Positions 58,203-64,000 of a stretch of 64,000 nucleotides of DNA are shown piece after piece. Made by a program: the position numbers and the translations under genes. The notes below the pieces were generated by a model. The model did not search any database, was not told the origin of the DNA, and saw only the letters and a program-made list of their open reading frames with translations. This DNA comes from Nitrospira sp. ST-bin5 (lineage in GTDB: Bacteria; Nitrospirota; Nitrospiria; Nitrospirales; Nitrospiraceae), in NCBI GenBank assembly GCA_002083555.1, contig MSXN01000009.1, positions 62,001 to 126,000 of the forward strand, given 5' to 3'. Each line of letters begins with the position of its first letter. Position 1 is the first letter of the stretch.

Positions 58203-58812
58203 CCGCCTGCGTGATATCCGGTGCTTTCAGAATGGCGGAGATCACCGCAACCCCGTTCGCACCCGCCTTCATTACTCCTCCGACATTTTCCACAGTGATC
58301 CCGCCGATGGCAAGGATCGGCACAGAGGTCAGCGAGCGGATCGCCCGCAGCCCTTCTATTCCCACCACCGGATCGTGATCTTGTTTTGAACCAGGCTTAA
58401 AGATCGGCCCAAAGCCGAGATAGTCCGGCTTACCCGCGCTCGCCGTCGATACTTGATCTGGACTGTGCGTCGAGATGCCGATTAGCTTGTCCGGTCCCAT
58501 CACCTTCCGTGCGAGATCGAGCGGCAAATCTCCCTGCCCCAGATGCACTCCATCCGCATCCACAGCCAGCGCCAGATCACACCGGTCATTCACAATGAAC
58601 AAGACGTCCAATTCTGCCGCAAGCTTCCTGAGCGGCAGCGCTTCCGCATAAGCCTCTTTCATCGCGGCGGTCTTGTTGCGGTACTGAAAGACTTTTACGC
58701 CTGCTCGGGCGGCTTGAGTCAGAGCTTCAATCAAGGGCTTTTCCGGTGAGACCGATGGATCAAGGATGAGATAAAGGTCTGATAGTGGATGATGGCTGCG
58801 TGAGGTTGTCAT
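58162..58812 (-). CDS. thiE: thiamine-phosphate synthase
   Basis: 216 residues, start at MTTSRSHHPLSD. A TIM barrel with VFQYRNKTAAMKE, LFIVNDRCDLALAVDADGVHLGQGDLPL, GISTHSPDQV, YLGFGPIFKPGSK and PILAIGGITVENV, the residues that bind HMP-PP and thiazole phosphate. It makes thiamine phosphate. Its 3' end overlaps bioD by 41 bases on the opposite strand. It trails accC by 79 bases. Confidence 0.93.
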   Translation of the reverse strand: MTTSRSHHPLSDLYLILDPSVSPEKPLIEALTQAARAGVKVFQYRNKTAAMKEAYAEALPLRKLAAELDVLFIVNDRCDLALAVDADGVHLGQGDLPLDLARKVMGPDKLIGISTHSPDQVSTASAGKPDYLGFGPIFKPGSKQDHDPVVGIEGLRAIRSLTSVPILAIGGITVENVGGVMKAGANGVAVISAILKAPDITQAVSEFLAQMPAAAS

Positions 58813-58891
58813 TGGATGGTATTTTAGTCGGAACCGTATGAAGGATTCCAGGAGACTGATGCCACTAGCTGGCTGAATGAATAGAGGAAGT

Positions 58892-60232
58892 CTAGCTCGC
58901 CAGGAACCGCTCAAGGAACGTCGTGGAGACGTGGCCTTTTTGGAAGTCGGGGTCGTCGAGGATGCGGCGATGGAGCGGGATGGTGGTCTTGATGCCTTCG
59001 ATGACGAATTCATCGAGGGCGCGGCGCATGCGGGCCATGCATTCCTGGCGGTCGCGGCCATGGGTAATCAGTTTCGCGATCATCGAATCGTAATGCGGTG
59101 AGACGACTGCACCTGATTCCATGACGGAGTCGACGCGCACGCCGAATCCGCCCGGCGGGCTGTACTTGGTGATGGTGCCGGGTGACGGCGTGAACTTCTC
59201 CGGATCTTCGGCGTTGATCCGGCATTCCATACTGTGGCCGTTCATGACGACGTCCTGCTGCCGGAGGGTCAACGGAAGCCCGGCGGCCAGGCGGATCTGC
59301 TCCTTGATCAAATCGACACCGGTCACCATTTCGGTGATCGGATGCTCGACCTGAATGCGCGTGTTCACTTCCATGAAGAAGAAATTGCGATCCTTGTCGA
59401 GGAGAAATTCCACGGTGCCGACGTTCCGGTAATGCGCGGCTTTGACGGCTTCGACCGCGACGCGTCCGATTTCTTTTCGCAGCTTTTCATCGATCGCCGG
59501 TGAGGGTGTTTCTTCCAAGAGCTTTTGGTGCCGCCGTTGGATCGAACAGTCCCGCTCGCCCAGGTGGATGACGTGCCCGCGGTGATCGGCCATGACCTGC
59601 ACTTCGATATGGCGCGGTTCGAGGAAGTATCGTTCGAGATAGACGCTTTCGTTGCCGAACGTCGATTTGGCTTCGGCCTGTGCGGCTTGGAACGCGCGGG
59701 CCAGGTCATCGGCTTTGTTCACGACGCGCATGCCGCGTCCGCCGCCGCCGGCCGTGGCCTTGATGATGACAGGGAAGCCGATCTTCTGGGCCGCCTGCAG
59801 CGCCTCTTCTTCGCTCCGGAGTTCGCCGGGGCTGCCGGGTGTGACGGGAAGGCCGCGCTTCATCACGATTTCGCGGGCCTTGGCTTTGTCGCCCAGCATG
59901 GCGATGTTCTCGGACGAGGGTCCGATAAATTTGATGCCGATGGATTCGCAGACTTCCGCGAAATGGGCGTTCTCCGACAGGAAGCCGTAACCGGGATGAA
60001 TGGCGTCGGCGCCGGAGATTTCTGCAGCGCTCAGGACGTTGGGAATATTGCGATAGCTCAGGGCCGCGTCGGCCGGGCCCACGCAGACCTTTTCATCGGC
60101 GGCACGGACGTGCAGGCTGGCGGCGTCGGCTTCCGAGTGAATGGCGACGGTCTTGATGCCGAGCTCTTTACAGGCGCGGATGACCCGAAGGGCGATCTCT
60201 CCGCGATTGGCGATCAGAACTTTCTTGAACAC
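58892..60232 (-). CDS. accC: biotin carboxylase subunit of acetyl-CoA carboxylase
   Basis: 446 residues. Adds CO2 to biotin on AccB using ATP. ATP-grasp: KVLIANRGEIALRVIRACKELGIKTVAIHSEADA, IKATAGGGGRGMRVV, the conserved FFMEVNTRIQVEHPITEMVTG and QDVVMNGHSMECRINAEDP. Complete. accB precedes by 33 bases in the operon. Confidence 0.96.
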   Translation of the reverse strand: MFKKVLIANRGEIALRVIRACKELGIKTVAIHSEADAASLHVRAADEKVCVGPADAALSYRNIPNVLSAAEISGADAIHPGYGFLSENAHFAEVCESIGIKFIGPSSENIAMLGDKAKAREIVMKRGLPVTPGSPGELRSEEEALQAAQKIGFPVIIKATAGGGGRGMRVVNKADDLARAFQAAQAEAKSTFGNESVYLERYFLEPRHIEVQVMADHRGHVIHLGERDCSIQRRHQKLLEETPSPAIDEKLRKEIGRVAVEAVKAAHYRNVGTVEFLLDKDRNFFFMEVNTRIQVEHPITEMVTGVDLIKEQIRLAAGLPLTLRQQDVVMNGHSMECRINAEDPEKFTPSPGTITKYSPPGGFGVRVDSVMESGAVVSPHYDSMIAKLITHGRDRQECMARMRRALDEFVIEGIKTTIPLHRRILDDPDFQKGHVSTTFLERFLAS

Positions 60233-60265
60233 GCAGTGACTCCGAGGTGTATCGATTGCGGCGGA

Positions 60266-60838
60266 CTATTGCGTCGCTTTGGGGTCGATCAGGAACAGCG
60301 CCTGTCCGTATTCGACGGACTTCGTGCTCTCCGCCAGGATCTTCACGATACGCCCGTCGGTTTCGGATTCGATTTCGTTCATGAGCTTCATGGCTTCGAC
60401 GATGCACAGCACCTGGCCCTTTTTCACGTAGTCCCCGTCTTCCACGTAGGGATCGGCGTCGGGGGACGGTGACCGGTAGAAGGTGCCGACGATCGGCGAG
60501 GTGATGGTGACCATGCCGGCCGTCTCTTCGGCCGATGGGCCGGAGGATGCCGCCGGCTGGCTGCCGGACTGTGGCGATGCCGGCGCCGCGTCTTGCACCG
60601 ACGTGGTGACGGTCTTCATGCCGACCTCATGCCGTACGCGGATACGGACGCCCTGCCGTTCGAGTTCCAGCTCGGTCAGATTGTTCCGGCGGAGCAGGTC
60701 GATCAGGTCCTGGATTTGCTTGGTCTGCGTACCGGTCAAGATGGTGTCGGCATGTCCCTGCGTTCCCGGAAAGGACTGAGGCAGGACGATCGGGCGGGGC
60801 TGCTTTTTCTTCGGACGTGCCGGTTGCCGCTTGCTCAC
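60266..60838 (-). CDS. accB: biotin carboxyl carrier protein
   Basis: 190 residues. The C-terminal biotinyl domain (about 110-188) has VEAMKLMNEIESE, with K151 the biotin attachment site. An N-terminal basic extension of about 30 residues (KRQPARPKKKQPRP) and a Ser/Pro/Ala linker are present. The helical stretch IQDLIDLLRRNNLTELELERQGVRIRVRH is the typical AccB N-terminal domain. It overlaps efp by 4 bases. Confidence 0.95.
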   Translation of the reverse strand: MSKRQPARPKKKQPRPIVLPQSFPGTQGHADTILTGTQTKQIQDLIDLLRRNNLTELELERQGVRIRVRHEVGMKTVTTSVQDAAPASPQSGSQPAASSGPSAEETAGMVTITSPIVGTFYRSPSPDADPYVEDGDYVKKGQVLCIVEAMKLMNEIESETDGRIVKILAESTKSVEYGQALFLIDPKATQ

Positions 60839-61395
60839 CGGACGCGCTCCACATAGGATCTGGTGCGGGTGTCGATCTTAATCACGGTGCCTACCTCCAG
60901 ATAGAGGGGAACTTTGATGGTCGCTCCCGTTTCGACGATGACGGGTTTCGTGCCGCCTGACGCGGTGTCGCCGCGCACGCCAGGCTCCCCGTCCACGACT
61001 TTGAGTTCGATGAAATTGGGGAGTTCGACATCGATCGGTCGATGCTCGTAGACGAGAATCTTCACGATCATGTTTTCCTTGATCAGGTCCGCATTCTCTC
61101 CCAACGTCTTCTTGGCAAACGTCAGCTGTTCGTAGTTTTCATTATCCATGAAGGTGTAGTCGTCGTCGGTGGCGTAGAGAAATTGCATTTCCCGTTCATC
61201 GAGTTTCGGCTCTTCAAAACGCTCGCCGGATCGGAAGGTGCGGTCGAGTAAGTTGCCGGTGAGATAGCTTTTCAACTTGGTCCTGACGAAGGCGCCGCCT
61301 TTGCCTGGTTTCACATGTTGAAACTCGACGATGTAAAAGGGGTCGCCTTCGACCATCAAGCGAACGCCGTTGCGAAAATCAACTGTCGAAATCAC
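60835..61395 (-). CDS. efp: elongation factor P
   Basis: 186 residues. Three beta barrels; relieves ribosome stalling at proline runs. The tip loop HVKPGKGGAFVRTKLK has K32 as the modifiable residue. The C-terminal signature IKVPLYLEVGTVIKIDTRTRSYVER is intact. No EpmA/EpmB or YmfI-type modification gene is near. The efp-accB order is widespread. Confidence 0.96.
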   Translation of the reverse strand: MISTVDFRNGVRLMVEGDPFYIVEFQHVKPGKGGAFVRTKLKSYLTGNLLDRTFRSGERFEEPKLDEREMQFLYATDDDYTFMDNENYEQLTFAKKTLGENADLIKENMIVKILVYEHRPIDVELPNFIELKVVDGEPGVRGDTASGGTKPVIVETGATIKVPLYLEVGTVIKIDTRTRSYVERVR

Positions 61396-61439
61396 TGCAG
61401 ACTCCCTTCGTCCTCATTCTGTGAATCAATACGTGGTGC

Positions 61440-61940
61440 TCATGCTTTTCGTCGGCGGGTTCGGCGGACGGGTTTTGATGCGGCCCCGCCTGTCTTGGTG
61501 CCTTGCTCCAGGAGATGTTCAAGGAGCCCTTGGAGGGCGAGGAGATAGCCGGCCGGTCCGAAGCCGGAGAGTTGCGCCATCGCCACTCCTGCGATGTAGG
61601 AATGATGCCGGAACGCTTCCCGCTGGTAAATATTCGACAGGTGCACTTCGACTGTCGGCAGCGCGACGGCCGCCAGGGCATCCCGGATAGCCACGCTGGT
61701 ATGGGTGTAGGCCGCCGGATTGATGATGATGCCGTGATACCCCGTCCGCGCTTCCTGGATCCAGGTGACCAACTCCCCTTCCATGTTCGATTGGCGGGTA
61801 TCGACTTCAATGTTCAAGCCCTCGGCTGTTTGGGCAATGGCAGTATCAATCTCATCGAGCGTGGTCGTGCCGTAAATGGATTGTTCCCGGGTGCCGAGCA
61901 GGTTGAGATTGGGCCCATGTAGCACAAGGATTCGAACCAT
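61440..61940 (-). CDS. aroQ: type II 3-dehydroquinate dehydratase
   Basis: 166 residues, third step of the shikimate pathway. GPNLNLLGTREQSIYGTTTLDEI (tyrosine lid), VIINPAAYTHTSVAIRDALAAV and VEVHLSNIYQREAFRHHSYIAGVA are diagnostic. It heads the aroQ-efp-accB-accC operon. A C-terminal RRTRRRKA tail is basic and outside the conserved fold. Confidence 0.95.
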   Translation of the reverse strand: MVRILVLHGPNLNLLGTREQSIYGTTTLDEIDTAIAQTAEGLNIEVDTRQSNMEGELVTWIQEARTGYHGIIINPAAYTHTSVAIRDALAAVALPTVEVHLSNIYQREAFRHHSYIAGVAMAQLSGFGPAGYLLALQGLLEHLLEQGTKTGGAASKPVRRTRRRKA

Positions 61941-62050
61941 CTCAGGTACGCACTGCCTCCGAAGTCACGAAAAAGATTGAGTACACGACAAGGTGCTTAG
62001 CGGCGGCATTCTAGCAGCCCCGTCGGAGTGGGTCAAACCTTTGGTCGGCG

Positions 62051-62875
62051 TTACGATGGCGATGCGGTGGTTTCCGGAGAGGGACGATCACGACGGCGAG
62101 CGTGAATGGACTGCAGCATGCGCTCCAGTCGATTGGTGGCTGTCCGGTTTCGTGATGGAGCAGCCACGGACGTCTGTTCGGCGGCGAGTGCAGTCGTCAT
62201 GGCCGCCTCAACGGGTGCCGGCTCTTGTGCCAGGGGCTGTTCCGTTTCTAGGACTGAGGCCATGCTGGCGGTGGCATCAGCTACGAGATCCGGCATGGCG
62301 GGTTCCACCACCTCTGCAACGGTGTCTGTATTTTCGGCTAGGGCTGATAGCTCCCCAGCGGCCGGCAGGTGTGGATCAGGTGCGACAGCAGCCGCTTCGG
62401 GCGATGCGACGGTTGCTCTTGTCGATGGTGCCTGAGGTGTGTCGGATGGGTCCGGGATAGCGGCGCCGAGGGAGGCGCGCAGCGAGAGCGATTCTTGATC
62501 TAACGGATTCAGAGCGAGGATCACGTCGCATGAGCGGAGCGCCTGGGCGGTGGCGCCTTCGGCGGTGTAGATCTTCGCCAAGGTTCGATGCGCCCGGAGG
62601 TTTTCCGGACTGATCTTGATGGCTTCTTCCAGAATGGCTTTGGCTTTGGTCGGTTGGCTCAGCTGGTCATAGGCGCGGCCAAGCGCGACCATCGCCGTGA
62701 TAAATCCTGGGTAGTACTTCAGCCCGTCTTCGAGGACGCCTGCCGCTTCGGACCACATGCCGGCTTTGCCATACTCTTCAGCCAATGGAATAAAGGCCTT
62801 GGAGGCAGGGTCTTTCGCCAGGGTGGTCGCATGACGATCGATTTCAGCGGCGTTGGCCCGGGATCCTGATGCCAT
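62051..62875 (-). CDS. TPR-repeat protein
   Basis: 274 residues. Residues 10-120 hold tetratricopeptide units (AFIPLAEEYGKAGMWSEAAGVLEDGLKYYPG; AMVALGRAYDQLSQPTKAKAILEEAIKISPE; AHRTLAKIYTAEGATAQALRSCDVILALNP). The rest is a low-complexity Ala/Pro/Val/Glu region ending in a basic patch (NRTATNRLERMLQSIHARRRDRP). No signal peptide. It follows coaBC by 8 bases, so the two are cotranscribed. A scaffold role is likely. Confidence 0.8.
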   Translation of the reverse strand: MASGSRANAAEIDRHATTLAKDPASKAFIPLAEEYGKAGMWSEAAGVLEDGLKYYPGFITAMVALGRAYDQLSQPTKAKAILEEAIKISPENLRAHRTLAKIYTAEGATAQALRSCDVILALNPLDQESLSLRASLGAAIPDPSDTPQAPSTRATVASPEAAAVAPDPHLPAAGELSALAENTDTVAEVVEPAMPDLVADATASMASVLETEQPLAQEPAPVEAAMTTALAAEQTSVAAPSRNRTATNRLERMLQSIHARRRDRPSPETTASPS

Positions 62876-62883
62876 TGAGGCTC

Positions 62884-64000
62884 CTATCGCACGGAAGCCG
62901 GTGTCTGTTTGCGAGGTTCGTTCTTGGCAAATTCTACAATGGTTGAGAGGATATCGTGAGCCAATTGTGATTTTGGACGGAGGTCGAAGGCGTGCTGAAT
63001 TCCGGTGCGGGAGAGGATGATGGCCGCATTGTGTTCGCTGCCGAATCCCGCCCCTGCTTGCGTCACGTCGTTTGCGACGATCAGGTCGAGGCCCTTCGCC
63101 GTGAGTTTGTCAGCCGCATATTGTACGAGGTGCTGCGTTTCGGCGGCGAAGCCGACGAGGATTTGGGAGGTGCGTTTGGCCGAGAGCATGGCCAGAATAT
63201 CGGGAGCCCGTTCCAGCTCCAGCGGGGGCAAGGCGGCGGTTCCCTTTTTCAGCTTCTGGGATGCTGGAGTCTTAGGACGAAAGTCCGCCACGGCCGCAGC
63301 CATGATGACGATGGAGGACCAGTTGAACTGAGCCGACACGGCCTCCGCCATTTCTTTGGCGGTGGTGATTGGCACGATACGGATGCCGGCCGGGGGTGTG
63401 AGTGCGGTCGGGCCGCTGACAAGGATAACCTCGGCGCCTCGGTTTCTGGCCGCTTCCGCGATGGCATAGCCCATCTTTCCCGATGAGCGATTGGAAATGT
63501 AGCGAACCGGATCGATGGCTTCCTGGGTGGGGCCGGCTGAGACGAGGATCCTCTGCCCTTTCAAATCTGCAAGCGGGATGAGGACCTGTTCAATGGCTTC
63601 GAGGATTCGAGTCTCGGTGGCAAGTCGCCCTTGGGCCACTTGCCCTGAAGCGAGCGGACCTTCTTCGGGGTCCAGGACGGTCGTGCCTCGAGAACGGAGC
63701 GTCTTGACATGGTCTTGGACGGTGGGATGTGTCCACATGTCGCCGTCCATGGCCGGTGCCACAATCAAGGGACAGCGGCTTGTCAGTAGCATGGTCGACA
63801 GGACATCATCCGCCAGTCCGACAGCGGCCTTGGCCAGGAAGTTGGCTGTTGCCGGCGCGATCACGATGGCATCGGCCCCTTCCGGGATGGAGAGATGCTT
63901 CATCTCTTGATGAGCTTCGAAGAGGTCGGTCGTCACGGCCTGGCCGGACAACACTTCAAAGGTCATCGGCGTGACGAACTTCGTCGCGGCCTTGGTCATC
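62884..64000 (-). CDS. coaBC: phosphopantothenoylcysteine decarboxylase/phosphopantothenate-cysteine ligase (5' end outside window)
   Basis: At least 372 residues. The start codon and about the first 30 residues lie beyond base 64000; the Met near the edge is internal. The CoaC flavin-binding half includes VIAPATANFLAKAAVGLADDVLSTML and APAMDGDMWTHP. The CoaB half has ILVSAGPTQEAIDPVRYISNRSSGKMGYAIAEAA, AAAVADFRPK and ANDV. It makes 4'-phosphopantetheine, the substrate of coaD (39.8 kb). Confidence 0.95.
   Translation of the reverse strand, partial: MTKAATKFVTPMTFEVLSGQAVTTDLFEAHQEMKHLSIPEGADAIVIAPATANFLAKAAVGLADDVLSTMLLTSRCPLIVAPAMDGDMWTHPTVQDHVKTLRSRGTTVLDPEEGPLASGQVAQGRLATETRILEAIEQVLIPLADLKGQRILVSAGPTQEAIDPVRYISNRSSGKMGYAIAEAARNRGAEVILVSGPTALTPPAGIRIVPITTAKEMAEAVSAQFNWSSIVIMAAAVADFRPKTPASQKLKKGTAALPPLELERAPDILAMLSAKRTSQILVGFAAETQHLVQYAADKLTAKGLDLIVANDVTQAGAGFGSEHNAAIILSRTGIQHAFDLRPKSQLAHDILSTIVEFAKNEPRKQTPASVR

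Noticed and set aside
1..64000. CRISPR arrays, tRNA or rRNA genes
   Set aside because: No regularly spaced repeats and no cloverleaf or rRNA sequence recognised on either strand by eye.

Overview
The window looks like chromosomal DNA of a Nitrospirota bacterium, probably Nitrospira-like. This is inferred from the moderately high G+C, the double-membrane gene set (Omp85 protein, many small lipoproteins, DUF1566 protein) and the mix of core genes; no rRNA, tRNA or nitrification marker is present to prove it. About 85% is ordinary core genome and about 15% is accessory DNA in four patches.

Region by region. (1) 1-3.78 kb is the distal end of an integron gene-cassette array. Three attC-like sites (588-648, 2290-2348, 3588-3661) separate a membrane-peptide plus ThsB-like TIR pair, a peptidylarginine/agmatine-deiminase-like enzyme, and a second TIR protein with an unknown C-terminal half. 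The integrase would lie to the left, outside the window. (2) 3.8-13.9 kb holds housekeeping genes (RluB-type pseudouridine synthase, HrpB helicase, pyrophosphatase, DEAD-box RNA helicase), a 42-residue membrane peptide, a DUF1566/AAA-ATPase operon and a lipoprotein. (3) 14-16.1 kb is an AT-richer pair, a WYL regulator and an Mrr-like putative restriction endonuclease. (4) 16.2-27.5 kb has envelope and metabolic genes (Omp85/POTRA protein, aldo-keto reductase, DUF488, flavoprotein, lipoproteins, ferritin-like protein), accA and dnaE. (5) 27.6-31.3 kb packs five toxin-antitoxin modules (VapBC, HigBA, BrnT with a non-BrnA partner, BrnTA, ParE/RelE type) with two direct-repeat scars: a 97-bp copy of the dnaE 5' end and a 166-bp copy of the brnA 3' end. 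(6) 31.4-32.6 kb is a RAYT (Y1 transposase) element with 22-bp inverted ends and a tandemly duplicated end. (7) 32.7-48.6 kb has a cadherin-like lipoprotein, purH-purD-tsaC, an aspartate aminotransferase-coaD-rsmD operon, a 58-residue zinc-ribbon gene, radC, an EF-G-2-like GTPase, a Deg protease and phosphoglucomutase. (8) 48.6-52.6 kb is a tight operon joining an ApbC/Mrp Fe-S carrier, a Rieske protein, two unknown proteins and lipoyl synthase, preceded by a fatty-acid desaturase. (9) 52.8-64 kb has PutA, an exported protein, an SDR, bioD, thiE, the operon aroQ-efp-accB-accC, a TPR protein and the truncated coaBC.

How genes fit together. AccA, AccB, AccC, BioD and the desaturase serve fatty-acid synthesis and its biotin cofactor; LipA and ApbC serve lipoate and Fe-S cofactors. 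The accessory patches are dominated by families tied to phage defence or genome stabilisation (TIR, PD-(D/E)XK nuclease with WYL, TA modules). The most notable signals are the TIR/deiminase cassettes, the TA promoters placed so that transcripts should begin at or within one or two bases of the start codon, and the repeat scars around dnaE.
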